Part shown: piece by piece, positions 19,184 to 28,581 of the stretch
How the letters are laid out: the number at the start of each line of letters is the position of its first letter
Position numbering within the stretch: the first letter of the stretch is position 1
Assembly: GCA_900767875.1 (NCBI GenBank)
Contig: CAAGAT010000074.1
Location: forward strand, 1 to 64,000
Source: an uncultured Sutterella sp.
GTDB taxonomy: Bacteria > Pseudomonadota > Gammaproteobacteria > Burkholderiales > Burkholderiaceae_F
Length of the DNA stretch: 64,000 bases
Direction of reading: 5' to 3'
The notes under the pieces: model-generated
The model's input: only the letters and a program-made list of their open reading frames with translations
The model's database searches: none
Told to the model about the DNA's origin: nothing
Program-made: the position numbers and the translations under genes

Positions 19184-19723
19184 ATGAATCCTGTCGCTTC
19201 GCTTATAACGCTTGACGGCATCGCACTCGACGCGGACGCTCCGAGCCGCAAACGTGCCTTTGAAGAACTCTCGCTACTCTTTGAAAAGACCGCCGGCGTC
19301 CCCCATCGCGAAGCCTTTGAGGCTCTGAACGCCCGCGAGAGGCTCGGCTGCACGGCCTTGGGCGGCGGTGTGGCCGTTCCGCACGGGCGCATCAAGGATT
19401 TGGACCGCATTCTGATCGCCGTTTTGCGCACCAAGACGCCCGTGGTGTTCGACACCCCGGACAGCCGCCGCGCGCGCCTTTTCTTCGGCATTCTGATTCC
19501 GGAAAACGACGAGGACAACTATCTGTCCGTTCTGGCCTGCGTGGCCGGGCTGCTCAAGGATCGCACCGTCAAGGAAGCGCTTTTGAACGAAACCGACCCG
19601 GTCAAGGTCTGCCAGACCATCAGCGAGTACGAGCCGCAGCCCGAAGCCGTCGAGCCCGAGGCGGAGGACGCCTCGAACGATCAGATCCGAGGGACTGACA
19701 CCGACGAGTCCAAAAGCGCCTGA
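19184..19723 (+). CDS. ptsN: PTS IIA-like nitrogen regulatory protein
   Basis: EIIA-Ntr is the terminal phosphoacceptor of the PTS-Ntr chain and modulates potassium transport and stress responses. The phosphorylated His lies in GGGVAVPHGRI (about residue 67). At 179 residues it is slightly longer than usual (150-163) owing to an acidic C-terminal tail. It sits between rpoN and rapZ; the HPr kinase gene commonly found next to it in Burkholderiales is not here. Confidence 0.95.
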   Translation: MNPVASLITLDGIALDADAPSRKRAFEELSLLFEKTAGVPHREAFEALNARERLGCTALGGGVAVPHGRIKDLDRILIAVLRTKTPVVFDTPDSRRARLFFGILIPENDEDNYLSVLACVAGLLKDRTVKEALLNETDPVKVCQTISEYEPQPEAVEPEAEDASNDQIRGTDTDESKSA

Positions 19724-19827
19724 GGGCACGCAAGACCCTCGCTAACTTTCTCGCGGCGGGGCCTTTGCGCGCCTTGCGTTGTGAGACAATTGGCCTTCGG
19801 ATACCGTTTCGTTCGTCGAGTTTCGTC

Positions 19828-20766
19828 ATGTCCGCCGCTCCCAGTCTTCGCGCTCAGCTCATCATCGTCACCGGCCTGTCGGGCTCGGGCAAATCCATCG
19901 CCATCCGACAACTCGAGGACGACGGCTACTACTGCCTGGACAATCTGCCAGCCGACTTTCTGCAAAGCGTGGTCTCGAACCTAGCCGAGCACGGCAGTCG
20001 GAAACTCGCCGTCTCGATCGACGCGCGCAGCCAAATCAACCTCAAGACGGCCGATCAGGCCATCAAGGCGCTGCAGGCGCAGGGCTGCGACGTACGGGTG
20101 CTCTTTCTGACGGCCTCCTCGCCCGAGCTGGTGCGGCGCTTTTCCGAAACGCGGCGCCGCCATCCTCTGACGGGCTCGCGCGAAGACGGCACGGCCGACC
20201 GCACGCTCAACGAAGCCATCGGCATGGAGCGCGAGCTTCTGGCGCCCGTCACGCAGGTCGCCCACGTCATCGACACCACGGGGCTGCTGCCCAACACGCT
20301 GCGCGACTGGGTGCGCACCTTTGCGCACGCCGCCCAGTCGATGATGACGCTCTCGTTTGAAAGCTTTGCCTTCAAGCACGGCATTCCGGTGGCCGCCGAC
20401 CTCGTCTTTGACGTGCGCAATCTGCCCAATCCCTACTACGTGCCCGAACTGCGGCCCCTGACGGGGCTCGATGCGCCCGTGGCCGAGTATCTGGCCGCCA
20501 GCGGCGACGTGCGCGAGATGATCGACGACATCGCCCGGTTTCTGGCCAAATGGCTGCCCTCCTACGAGGCGCAGAACCGCCATTACCTGACGATCGCCAT
20601 CGGCTGCACGGGCGGGCAGCACCGCAGCGTCTACGTGGCCAACACCTTGGGCGAGTGCTTTCGCGACAAGGCGATCACGGTGGTGCGCCACCGCAACCTC
20701 TCGCGCAAGATGCCCGAGGCCCTGGCCCGCTACGCCGCCGAGCAGGCCAAGGCTCAGAAAAGCTGA
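19828..20766 (+). CDS. rapZ: RNase adapter protein RapZ (YvcJ family)
   Basis: The 312-residue P-loop protein has Walker A GLSGSGKS (residues 16-23) and the C-terminal domain with GCTGGQHRSVY. In enterobacteria RapZ controls GlmS synthesis through small RNAs; in betaproteobacteria the role is less certain. The ATG at 19828 matches the family N-terminus, though the frame opens earlier at 19765. Its last 13 bases overlap the 3' end of the convergent mutY. Confidence 0.95.
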   Translation: MSAAPSLRAQLIIVTGLSGSGKSIAIRQLEDDGYYCLDNLPADFLQSVVSNLAEHGSRKLAVSIDARSQINLKTADQAIKALQAQGCDVRVLFLTASSPELVRRFSETRRRHPLTGSREDGTADRTLNEAIGMERELLAPVTQVAHVIDTTGLLPNTLRDWVRTFAHAAQSMMTLSFESFAFKHGIPVAADLVFDVRNLPNPYYVPELRPLTGLDAPVAEYLAASGDVREMIDDIARFLAKWLPSYEAQNRHYLTIAIGCTGGQHRSVYVANTLGECFRDKAITVVRHRNLSRKMPEALARYAAEQAKAQKS

Positions 20767-21806
20767 GGCGCAAACACGAGAGACGCGAGCAGCTTTTTGA
20801 CGGGCGCGGGCAGCGGCGCGGCCTCAAGCGCTCCGACCTCGACCGCAAAGGCCTCGGCGGGCAGCTCCTCTCGGACGGCCTTGTGCACGGCCAGCGTGAG
20901 CGTCACATGCGACATCACGTGCTCGATGCGCGCAATCTCGGCTCCCCGAGGCGCGTCGGTTTCGGGCAGCGACCACAGTCCCTTCCAGTGTCCCATGCCC
21001 CGCGTGACGCTCTCGCGCCGGATAAGCCACACCTGAGCGCCCCGCTCCGTTTTGTCCACACACAAGAGCGCGTGCACCAGGGCGGTTTTGCGCGCCCCCG
21101 CTCGCGTCTTTTTCGGATAGTCCGCCTCTAGCCCGAGCGCGTGCGCACGGCACAGCGCCGCCACGGGACACTCGGCACACTTGGGAGACGTGCGCGTGCA
21201 GAGCATGGCCCCGAGATCCATCATCGCCTGGTTGTAGGTGCCCGGAGCCGTGCGGCTCACGAGCCGGTTGGCTTCGCGCTGCAACGCACGGGCGGCCGGT
21301 CCCTTGTCGATGGGCTCTTCGAAGGCATAAAGGCGCGCCAACACCCGCTTGACGTTGCCGTCGCAGACGGCGGCGGCCTCCCCGTTGCAGAAACTGGCCA
21401 AAGCCGCGGCGGTGCTCTCGCCCACGCCGGGCAGCTTTTGCCAGTCGGCGGCAGACTGCGGAAAGCCCCCGTCGCGCACGACGCTTTGGGCGGCCTTGTG
21501 CAGGTTGCGGGCGCGGCTGTAGTAGCCCAGGCCCGCCCACAGGCTCATGACGGATTCCTCCTCGGCCGCCGCCAGGTCCTCAACGCGGGGGAAAGCCGCC
21601 AGAAAGCGCGCAAAGTAGTCGCGCACGACCGCCACCTGCGTTTGCTGCAGCATGATTTCGCTCAACCAGCGCTTGTAGGGATCGGGCGTAAACCACGGCA
21701 GGTTGTGCCGCCCCTTTTCGAGCTGCCAGGCGCACAGCGTGCGGGCAAAGCCCTCGGCCTCAATCGTGCCCATCGTCGTCGTTTTGTCCTCTTGGCTGCG
21801 CGTCAC
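20754..21806 (-). CDS. mutY: A/G-specific adenine DNA glycosylase
   Basis: MutY removes adenine mispaired with 8-oxoguanine. The 350-residue protein has the helix-hairpin-helix LPGVGESTAAA, the catalytic Asp in MMDLGAMLC, and the [4Fe-4S] ligands C-X6-C-X2-C-X5-C (CTRTSPKCAECPVAALC). A C-terminal NUDIX-like 8-oxoG recognition domain follows. The GTG start at 21806 has GGAGG about 10 bp upstream, better than the internal ATG at 21773. It converges with rapZ and diverges from the FNT gene. Confidence 0.95.
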   Translation of the reverse strand: MTRSQEDKTTTMGTIEAEGFARTLCAWQLEKGRHNLPWFTPDPYKRWLSEIMLQQTQVAVVRDYFARFLAAFPRVEDLAAAEEESVMSLWAGLGYYSRARNLHKAAQSVVRDGGFPQSAADWQKLPGVGESTAAALASFCNGEAAAVCDGNVKRVLARLYAFEEPIDKGPAARALQREANRLVSRTAPGTYNQAMMDLGAMLCTRTSPKCAECPVAALCRAHALGLEADYPKKTRAGARKTALVHALLCVDKTERGAQVWLIRRESVTRGMGHWKGLWSLPETDAPRGAEIARIEHVMSHVTLTLAVHKAVREELPAEAFAVEVGALEAAPLPAPVKKLLASLVFAPQLF

Positions 21807-21975
21807 GCTGCGAGTCCCTCCGGAAAAGTCGTGTAGCCGGCGCCCGTCGGGGCGCGGCCGATTCGGCGGCTATTGTACGCAAGCGGTATCTCGGAGATCC
21901 TTCTTTTGACGGAAGATTTTTGCGCGGCATCGTGAGACAATCTCAGCCTTCCAACTATTCCTGCGTGGCAAAAAT

Positions 21976-22848
21976 ATGTCTGAAATCAACACCGTCGCCC
22001 CCAACCCCTACAAGGCTCTGATGCAGTCTTGCGTGGCGGGGGGCGTAGCGCGCGCCAAGCAAAGCTTCGTGCAGACGCTTCTTCTGACGTTTTTGGCGGG
22101 CGCCTACATCGCCCTGGGCGGGTTCCTGGCCGTGCGCTGCGGCCTGGCGCTGTCCTGGAACGAATGGGGCTCCATGGGCAAATTCATCTTCGCCGCGGTC
22201 TTCCCGCTCGGGCTCATTTTGACCGTGATATGCGGCGCGGACCTTTTCACGGGCAACGCCATGACGCTGACGGGCGCGCGCTGGCACGGCCGCGTGGGCT
22301 ACACGGACGTGGCGCGCAGCTGGGTCTTTGCCTGGGTGGGCAACTTCATCGGTGCGCTTTTTGTGGCCTACTGCCTCGTGTGGGCCACGGGCCTGATCTT
22401 TGAAAAGGCCCCGGGCTCGGGCGCTATGCCCTGGGCCGAGGCCCTCGTCAAGCTGGCCAACGGCAAGACGTCCCTATCCTTCGGCGAGGCCTTCTGGCGC
22501 GCCGTCGGCTGCAACTGGCTCGTTTGCCTGGCCGTTTACCTGAGCTACGCGGCCAAGGAGACGGCGGGCAAGATTTTGTCGCTGTGGTTCCCCACCATGG
22601 CCTTCGTGGCGATGGGCATGGAACACTGCGTGGCCAACATGTTCTTCGTGCCCGCGGCCATCTTCACGGGCACCGATCCGCGCTACACGGCCCTTGTGGA
22701 AAGCGGCGCGGCCACGGCGCTGACGGCCGACTGGAGCAAGTTCTTCATCGACAACCTCATCCCCGTGACGCTTGGAAATATCGTGGGCGGAGCCGTTCTG
22801 GTGGCCATGATTTATGCCATCATTCACGGTAAGCTGCGGAATTCTTAA
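21976..22848 (+). CDS. focA: Formate/nitrite transporter family channel
   Basis: This 290-residue integral membrane protein has six predicted helices and the FNT hallmarks, including FPLGLILTVICGADLFTGNAM and the conserved GNFIGAL segment. FNT pentamers conduct formate, nitrite, lactate or hydrosulfide. Which anion applies cannot be read from sequence; formate is suggested by the formate dehydrogenase operon 4 kb away, and hydrosulfide or nitrite remain possible given the sulfite reductase locus. It is transcribed alone, with promoters expected in 21807-21975. Confidence 0.88.
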   Translation: MSEINTVAPNPYKALMQSCVAGGVARAKQSFVQTLLLTFLAGAYIALGGFLAVRCGLALSWNEWGSMGKFIFAAVFPLGLILTVICGADLFTGNAMTLTGARWHGRVGYTDVARSWVFAWVGNFIGALFVAYCLVWATGLIFEKAPGSGAMPWAEALVKLANGKTSLSFGEAFWRAVGCNWLVCLAVYLSYAAKETAGKILSLWFPTMAFVAMGMEHCVANMFFVPAAIFTGTDPRYTALVESGAATALTADWSKFFIDNLIPVTLGNIVGGAVLVAMIYAIIHGKLRNS

Positions 22849-22860
22849 GGTTTTTTTCAA

Positions 22861-22890
22861 GCAATGATGCGCCTTTTGGCGTATCATTGC
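22861..22890 (+). terminator. 13-bp stem-loop downstream of focA
   Basis: GCAATGATGCGCC (22861-22873) pairs with GGCGTATCATTGC (22878-22890) around a TTTT loop, with one G-T pair. There is no T tract after it, so it may be a weak terminator or an mRNA 3'-end stabiliser rather than a classical terminator. Confidence 0.55.
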
Positions 22891-23058
22891 GCCTACTTGA
22901 AACCGTCACCGAGTTAACAAGACAACTTGCGGGGTGACGTAAAACCCAATCCGCTAAAGCGTCTGTCGCAAACGCCATTCCCCCATCGGGGTCGCATTCG
23001 AATCTTTGCGTTGGACGCTTTTACGAGCTGTCGCATACTACACACAAGGATTCAAACG

Positions 23059-24234
23059 ATGTCCGATTCTTATCTTTTCACCTCCGAGTCGGTGAGCGAA
23101 GGCCATCCCGATAAGGTCGCCGATCAAATTTCCGACGCCGTTCTCGATGCCTGCCTTGCTCAGGATCCGATGAGCCGTGTGGCCGCCGAAACGCTGTGCA
23201 ACACCGGTCTCGTGGTTCTGGCCGGCGAAATCACCACCGACGCCTGCGTCGACTACATCGGCCTGACCCGTGAAGTGCTCAAGCGCATCGGCTACGACAA
23301 CACCGAATACGGTATCGACCACAAGGGCTGTTCGGTTCTCGTGGGCTACGACAAGCAGTCGCACGACATCGCGCAGGGCGTGGACGCCAAGAACGCCGAT
23401 CCCCTGACGATCGGCGCCGGCGACCAGGGCCTGATGTTCGGCTACGCCTGCGACGAAACCCCCTCGCTGATGCCCGCGGCCATCTACTACGCGCACCGTC
23501 TGATGATGCGTCAGGCTCTGCTGCGCCGCGACGGCACGATGCCCTACCTGCGTCCCGACGCCAAAAGCCAGGTGACGCTGCGCTACGAAAACGGCCGCCC
23601 CGTGGCCGCCGACACGATCGTTCTGTCCACGCAGCACTCGCCCGAATGGAGCGAAGGCGCCAAGATGAAGCCCGAATTCATCGAAGCGGTCATTGAAAAC
23701 ATCATCCGCCCGGTGATGCCCGCCGACTGGCTCAAGGACACCAAGTTCCTCGTCAACCCGACCGGCCGCTTCGTCGTGGGCGGCCCGCAGGGCGACTGTG
23801 GCCTCACGGGCCGCAAGATCATCGTCGACACCTACGGCGGCAGCTGCCCGCACGGCGGCGGCGCCTTCTCGGGCAAGGACCCGACCAAGGTCGACCGCTC
23901 GGCCGCCTACGCCTGCCGCTACGTGGCCAAGAACATCGTGGCCGCGGGTCTGGCCAGCCGCTGCCGGGTTCAGGTCGCCTACGCCATCGGCGTGGCCGAA
24001 CCGATGAACGTGACGGTGCGCACGATGGGCACGGGCAAGGTCGCCGACGAGGCCCTGTCGGCGGCCGTCCGCAAGGTCTTTGATCTGCGTCCGGGCGGCA
24101 TCCTGCAGATGCTCGACCTGCGTCGTCCGATCTACTCCAAGACCGCCGCCTACGGTCACTTCGGCCGCGAAGAGCCCGAATTCACGTGGGAAAAGACGGA
24201 TAAGGCCGACACCCTCAAGGCCATGTTCGCCTAA
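23059..24234 (+). CDS. metK: S-adenosylmethionine synthetase
   Basis: It makes SAM from methionine and ATP. From ATG 23059 the protein has 391 residues and opens with [18 protein letters not shown]. It contains the ATP-binding GAGDQG motif and the [16 protein letters not shown] active-site segment. AAGGA upstream gives the ribosome site; the open frame extends to 22927 without homology. The 168-nt stretch between the focA hairpin and the start has no riboswitch class that I recognise. It heads a methionine block with metY and metA. Confidence 0.98.
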   Translation: MSDSYLFTSESVSEGHPDKVADQISDAVLDACLAQDPMSRVAAETLCNTGLVVLAGEITTDACVDYIGLTREVLKRIGYDNTEYGIDHKGCSVLVGYDKQSHDIAQGVDAKNADPLTIGAGDQGLMFGYACDETPSLMPAAIYYAHRLMMRQALLRRDGTMPYLRPDAKSQVTLRYENGRPVAADTIVLSTQHSPEWSEGAKMKPEFIEAVIENIIRPVMPADWLKDTKFLVNPTGRFVVGGPQGDCGLTGRKIIVDTYGGSCPHGGGAFSGKDPTKVDRSAAYACRYVAKNIVAAGLASRCRVQVAYAIGVAEPMNVTVRTMGTGKVADEALSAAVRKVFDLRPGGILQMLDLRRPIYSKTAAYGHFGREEPEFTWEKTDKADTLKAMFA

Positions 24235-24266
24235 GACGGGAATCGGCCCCGCCTCCCAACGCCGAC

Positions 24267-24303
24267 AAACGCCTGCAGGCAGTCTTTGCCGCAGGCGTTT
24301 TTG
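24267..24303 (+). terminator. Terminator after metK
   Basis: Stem AACGCCTGC (24268-24276) with GCAGGCGTT (24291-24299) runs into TTTTT. Confidence 0.88.
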
Positions 24304-24433
24304 TCAGGGCTGGGACGCGGTACGGTAATACCTCAGAAAAAGCGCAATTGTTTTTTGCCGCTCCCCCGTCAAACGCCCCACGTCCCATACACTGTCAAGA
24401 CCAAAATCATTTCTTCACTCGGGAGCAACAACC

Positions 24434-25720
24434 ATGAGCAAGCAATCCATCGACACCGTCTGCGTACAGGGCGGCTGGCGCCCCAAGAACGGCGAACCGC
24501 GCCAGCTACCGATCGTGCAGAGCACGACCTTCAAATACGACACGGGCGAACTCATGGCCAAACTCTTTGACCTCGAGGCGAGCGGCTACTTCTACTCGCG
24601 CCTGCAGAACCCGACCTGCGACTCCGTGGCGGCCAAGATTGCGGCCCTCGAGGGCGGCTGCGCGGCCATGCTCACGAGCTCGGGTCAGGCGGCCAACTTC
24701 TTTGCGGTCTTTAACCTGGCCAACGCGGGCGATCATGTGATTGCCCTCTCAACGATCTACGGCGGCACCTTCAACCTGTTTGCCGTCACGATGAAGAAAA
24801 TGGGCATTGACTTTACGTTCCTGCCCCCCAACTGCACGGACGCCGAACTCGAAGCGGCCTTCCGTCCCGAAACCAAGGCCGTGTTCGGGGAGACGATCTC
24901 CAACCCGAGCCTGAACGTTCTCGATATCGAGCGCTTTGCCAAGGCTGCGCACGCGCACGGCGTGCCGCTCATCGTCGACAACACGTTCGCCACCCCGATC
25001 AACTGCCGTCCCTTTGAGTGGGGCGCCGACATCGTCACGCACTCGACGACCAAGTACATGGACGGTCACGGCTGCGCCGTGGGCGGCTGCGTCGTTGATT
25101 CGGGCAAGTTCGACTGGACGGCGCACGCCGACAAGTTCCCGGGCCTGACCACGCCCGACGAGAGCTATCACGGGCTCGTGTACACCGAACGCTTCGGCCT
25201 GGAAGGCGCCTTCATCGTCAAGGCCACCGCGCAGCTCATGCGAGACCTTGGCTGCACGCAGTCGCCGCAAAGCGCCTACCTTCTCAATCTGGGCCTTGAG
25301 AGCCTGCACCTGCGCATGGCCCAGCACTGCTCCAACGGTCTGGCCGTGGCCAAGTTCCTGCAGCAACATCCGGCCGTGAGCTGGGTGCGCTACCCGGGCC
25401 TGGAGTCCGACCCCGAACACGCCCTGGCGCAAAAGTACCTGCCCCACGGCAGCTGCGGCGTGGTGAGCTTCGGTCTGACGAAGGGTCGTCATGCCGCCGA
25501 GCAGTTCATGCAGCACCTCAAGATCGCGGCCATCGAAACGCACGTGGCCGACGCGCGCAGCTGCTGCCTGCACCCGGCCAGCACCACGCACCGCCAGCTC
25601 ACGGATGCGGAGCTGACGGCCTGCGGCATTGCGCCCGAACTCGTGCGCCTTTCCTGCGGCATCGAAGGCACGCAGGATCTGGTCGAGGACATCGCGCAGG
25701 CGCTCGAGGCGCTGGCCTAA
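24434..25720 (+). CDS. metY: O-acetylhomoserine sulfhydrylase (PLP-dependent)
   Basis: It makes homocysteine directly from O-acetylhomoserine and sulfide. The 428-residue protein is a Cys/Met-metabolism PLP enzyme with the Schiff-base lysine in HSTTKYMDGHG. The length and the long insert after it fit the MetY (O-acetylhomoserine) class rather than MetB/MetC. GGGAGCAACAACC precedes the ATG. It lies 14 bp upstream of metA, whose sequence indicates O-acetylhomoserine production, so the pair forms a direct sulfhydrylation pathway. Sulfide from the sulfite reductase could feed it (inference). Confidence 0.93.
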   Translation: MSKQSIDTVCVQGGWRPKNGEPRQLPIVQSTTFKYDTGELMAKLFDLEASGYFYSRLQNPTCDSVAAKIAALEGGCAAMLTSSGQAANFFAVFNLANAGDHVIALSTIYGGTFNLFAVTMKKMGIDFTFLPPNCTDAELEAAFRPETKAVFGETISNPSLNVLDIERFAKAAHAHGVPLIVDNTFATPINCRPFEWGADIVTHSTTKYMDGHGCAVGGCVVDSGKFDWTAHADKFPGLTTPDESYHGLVYTERFGLEGAFIVKATAQLMRDLGCTQSPQSAYLLNLGLESLHLRMAQHCSNGLAVAKFLQQHPAVSWVRYPGLESDPEHALAQKYLPHGSCGVVSFGLTKGRHAAEQFMQHLKIAAIETHVADARSCCLHPASTTHRQLTDAELTACGIAPELVRLSCGIEGTQDLVEDIAQALEALA

Positions 25721-25734
25721 TCGGGGAGCGCGGC

Positions 25735-26652
25735 ATGCCCATTAAGATCCCCAATACCCTGCCCGCCGCCGAGGTGCTCGGGCAGGAAAACATCTTCATC
25801 ATGAGCGAGGAGCGCGCCCGCCGACAGGACATCCGTCCGCTGCGCATCGTGCTCGTCAATCTGATGCCCGACAAGATCACGACCGAGACGCAGTTTGCGC
25901 GCCTTTTGAGCAACACGCCGCTGCAGATCGAGCTCGAGTTCATTCACATGAGCTCGCACGTGAGCCGCCACACCTCCAAGAGCCATCTTGAGAGCTTCTA
26001 CAAGACCTTCGCAGACATCCGCGATCAGAAGTTCGACGGCATGGTCATCACGGGCGCTCCGGTCGAGCGCATGGACTTTGAGGCGGTCGACTACTGGCCC
26101 GAGCTCGTCGAACTCATGGACTGGAGCAAGACCCACGTCTACAGCACCCTGCACATCTGCTGGGCGGCGCAGGCCGGGCTCTACCATCACTTCGGCATTC
26201 GAAAGATCCTGCTGCCCGAAAAGCTCTCGGGCGTCTTTGCCCACACCGTCACGCGCCGCAGCAACATGCTCTTTCGCGGCAGCGACGACGTGTTCTGGCT
26301 GCCGCACTCGCGCCACACGGGCATCGATGAGGCGGCCGTGCACGCCAACCCGCAGCTCAAGGTCATCGCCGAGTCGGCCAAGGCGGGCATCTTTGCCGTG
26401 TCCACCGAAGCGGGCCGTCAGATCTTCTTTACCGGGCACGCCGAATACGACCTCGACACGCTCGATCGGGAATACCGCCGCGACGTCGCCGCGGGCCTGT
26501 CGGTGCCCGTGCCCGAAAACTATTACGAAGACAACGATCCGGCCAAGCCCATGCGCATGACCTGGCGGGCGCACGCGCACCTGATGTTCGCCAACTGGCT
26601 CAACTACTTCGTCTATCAGGAAACGCCCTTTAACGTACAGGAAATTTCCTAA
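25735..26652 (+). CDS. metA: Homoserine O-acetyltransferase (MetA type)
   Basis: The 305-residue enzyme is of the MetA (not MetX) fold. The catalytic Cys is C142 (in HICWAAQ), and the His/Glu pair lies in FFTGHAEYD. Residue 111 is Glu (ITGAPVE). In characterised MetA enzymes Glu at this position gives acetyl-CoA use, while Gly gives succinyl-CoA use. With metY 14 bp upstream, acetylation is the consistent reading. It is cotranscribed with metY and followed by a terminator. Confidence 0.93.
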   Translation: MPIKIPNTLPAAEVLGQENIFIMSEERARRQDIRPLRIVLVNLMPDKITTETQFARLLSNTPLQIELEFIHMSSHVSRHTSKSHLESFYKTFADIRDQKFDGMVITGAPVERMDFEAVDYWPELVELMDWSKTHVYSTLHICWAAQAGLYHHFGIRKILLPEKLSGVFAHTVTRRSNMLFRGSDDVFWLPHSRHTGIDEAAVHANPQLKVIAESAKAGIFAVSTEAGRQIFFTGHAEYDLDTLDREYRRDVAAGLSVPVPENYYEDNDPAKPMRMTWRAHAHLMFANWLNYFVYQETPFNVQEIS

Positions 26653-26674
26653 GCAAAGGCGCACGCGCCAAAGC

Positions 26675-26708
26675 GGGGCGGCCGGGCCACCGGTCGCCCC
26701 ATTGTTTT
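26675..26708 (+). terminator. Terminator of the metYA operon
   Basis: GGGGCG (26675-26680) pairs with CGCCCC (26695-26700), with further pairing inside, followed by ATTGTTTT. Confidence 0.7.
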
Positions 26709-26718
26709 GGCCGGACAG

Positions 26719-26741
26719 AAAAAAGCCGCCCGCCGGCGGCT
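26719..26741 (-). terminator. Terminator of the fdh operon
   Basis: On the minus strand GCCGCC GGCG GGCGGC (26725-26740) is followed by TTTTTT, directly after the fdhD stop. Confidence 0.85.
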
Positions 26742-26747
26742 CGCGCA

Positions 26748-27587
26748 TCAGGGCAGACCGATGAGCCGCTCGGGATGCGTGTAGATGTTGGCCTTGTTTT
26801 CGCGGCAGAAAGCCGCCAAGGTCAGGCGGCACTTTTGGGCGGTCTTTACAGCCAACGCCGTGGGCGCGGAGACGGCAAACAAAATTTCAACGCCGCAGGC
26901 GGCGGCCTTTTGCACCATCTCGTAGGAGGCACGCGAGCTCACGAAAAGCGCCCCCTGCCGGCACCCGGTGCGGGCGCGGCAGCCCAAAAGCTTATCGAGG
27001 GCCACGTGGCGGCCCACGTCCTCGCGCCCGAAGGCCGCCTGCCCGTCGGGCGTGACCCACACGGCCGAGTGCGTGCCGCCCGTGAGGCTTCGCAAGACCT
27101 CGGTCTGCGCCAGACCGGCAAGACCGGCCGCATAGTGCTTCAGATCAAAGCGCTGGGTAAAGGGCAGCGGCGGCAGGGGCCGGACCACCTCACTGAGGCT
27201 TTCCGTACCGCAGATGCCGCAGCCGGTGCGGCCCGCCATCGAACGGCGCCGCTCCTTGAGTTTCCAGAAGGACTCGGAGGAGACCTCCAGGCGCACCTCA
27301 AAGCCGCCCGAGCAGCCCGGATGCACCTCGATGTCGTAGACGTCGGTGAGATCGCGCACGATGCCTTCGGCCAGGGAAAAACCCAGCGCAAAGTCCTCGA
27401 GATGGTCGGGCGTGACCATCATGACCGTGTGCGAGATGCCGTTGTACACGAGGGCCGCGGGCACCTCTTCGATCACAAAGTCGCTCTTGCGCTTACCCTC
27501 AAGGGTGAGCACCTCAACCTTGCGCGTGCCCGCGGGAGCCTCCTCGGGCCGGCAGGACGCGCCGCCCGAACCAACCGATGGCGTCAT
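26748..27587 (-). CDS. fdhD: Formate dehydrogenase accessory sulfurtransferase FdhD
   Basis: FdhD passes sulfur from IscS to the bis-MGD molybdenum cofactor of formate dehydrogenase. The 279-residue protein has the active-site motif CGICG with C123 and C126. The C-terminal region holds the conserved [13 protein letters not shown] segment. It lies 7 bp after fdhE and ends the formate dehydrogenase gene set, followed by a terminator. Confidence 0.96.
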   Translation of the reverse strand: MTPSVGSGGASCRPEEAPAGTRKVEVLTLEGKRKSDFVIEEVPAALVYNGISHTVMMVTPDHLEDFALGFSLAEGIVRDLTDVYDIEVHPGCSGGFEVRLEVSSESFWKLKERRRSMAGRTGCGICGTESLSEVVRPLPPLPFTQRFDLKHYAAGLAGLAQTEVLRSLTGGTHSAVWVTPDGQAAFGREDVGRHVALDKLLGCRARTGCRQGALFVSSRASYEMVQKAAACGVEILFAVSAPTALAVKTAQKCRLTLAAFCRENKANIYTHPERLIGLP

Positions 27588-27594
27588 GACCGGA

Positions 27595-28476
27595 TCAGGC
27601 GTTGCCGCCCTTGTCCTTGTCGCCTTCGGCCTGCGCGCTCTGATCCTGGTAGACGGCCATCAGTTCGGCGCAGCGCCAGGCTTCCAGATCCGGATCGAAG
27701 TCGTCGACTTCAGAGCCGAAAATGGTGGGCGTAGCCGAGCCGCATGCCTTGCACACGTGCAGGCGGTGCTTGTCGTCGCCGTGCATGTGCACGTATTCGA
27801 GATCCGAGGTGGCTTCGGTGCCGCACACGGCGCAGCGGATGCGCTCAAACTGCCAGTTGGCGCCGCAGCACGAGCAATACAGGCGCTTGACGTTGCCGTG
27901 GTTCTGCGTGGCGCCCACGCCGGCGATGTTGGCGCTCGAGCCGCACACCGGGCAGGTCAGGTTGCGCTCAAAGTGAATGGTGTCGGGAATGAGGCGCTCC
28001 ATCTCGTTGCTCGCGTCCCAAGCCACGGCGTCAAAGAAGGCGCGCATGGTGTAGGCCGCGGCCGGCAGGAACTGCTCCTGGGCCTTTTCCAGATCCACGC
28101 CGCTCTTTTCCATCATGTCCCAGAGCGCGTCGGGATTGTGCGAGAGCACGTCCAGGTTTTCCTGCGTGAAGATCGCTTCGGGCGCGGGCATGCCCTGCCA
28201 GGCCGCGTCATTGCCCGAGGCGGCCAGCACGGCCTCGCGAATGGAAGCGAAAACCCTCAGAAAGTCCGCCTGAGGCAGCGCGACGGTGTGCACGTCGAAA
28301 AGCTTGCGACGACCGTGCAGCGCATCGGACAGTTCCTCTTTGGTCCACTCGGGCTCCACAATGTGCAGTTCGGCCTTGGCCTTGGCGGCGGCGCGAATCA
28401 TGGCCAGATAGGGATCCTCGGCCGGATTGAGGTTGGCTTTGGCAAACAGGCGGTCGAGCTTTTTCGCGTTGAGCAT
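27595..28476 (-). CDS. fdhE: Formate dehydrogenase accessory protein FdhE
   Basis: FdhE is a rubredoxin-like protein needed to activate respiratory formate dehydrogenase. The 293-residue protein carries four CXXC pairs in its C-terminal half (CPVC, CSCC, CAVC, CKAC), the family's metal-binding knuckles. AGGAAA precedes the ATG. A hairpin terminator separates it from fdoI, so fdhE-fdhD may be expressed by readthrough at a lower level than the structural genes. Confidence 0.95.
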   Translation of the reverse strand: MLNAKKLDRLFAKANLNPAEDPYLAMIRAAAKAKAELHIVEPEWTKEELSDALHGRRKLFDVHTVALPQADFLRVFASIREAVLAASGNDAAWQGMPAPEAIFTQENLDVLSHNPDALWDMMEKSGVDLEKAQEQFLPAAAYTMRAFFDAVAWDASNEMERLIPDTIHFERNLTCPVCGSSANIAGVGATQNHGNVKRLYCSCCGANWQFERIRCAVCGTEATSDLEYVHMHGDDKHRLHVCKACGSATPTIFGSEVDDFDPDLEAWRCAELMAVYQDQSAQAEGDKDKGGNA

Positions 28477-28504
28477 ATAAATTCGGTTTTCCTATTCTTC
28501 AATC

Positions 28505-28540
28505 AAAAAGTGCGTGAGTGCGAATCCGCGCTCACGCACT
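28505..28540 (-). terminator. Terminator or attenuator between fdoI and fdhE
   Basis: A perfect 10-bp stem (AGTGCGTGAG / CTCACGCACT, 28509-28518 with 28531-28540) is followed on the minus strand by TTTTTG. It likely reduces expression of fdhED relative to fdoGHI. Confidence 0.8.
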
Positions 28541-28581
28541 GCTTTAAGACGGATTATGAATCAACTGTCCGTCGTCGGCGA

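Noticed and set aside
22891..23058. SAM riboswitch before metK
   Set aside because: No core motif of a known SAM-sensing class could be recognised by eye; kept only as an unexplained leader.
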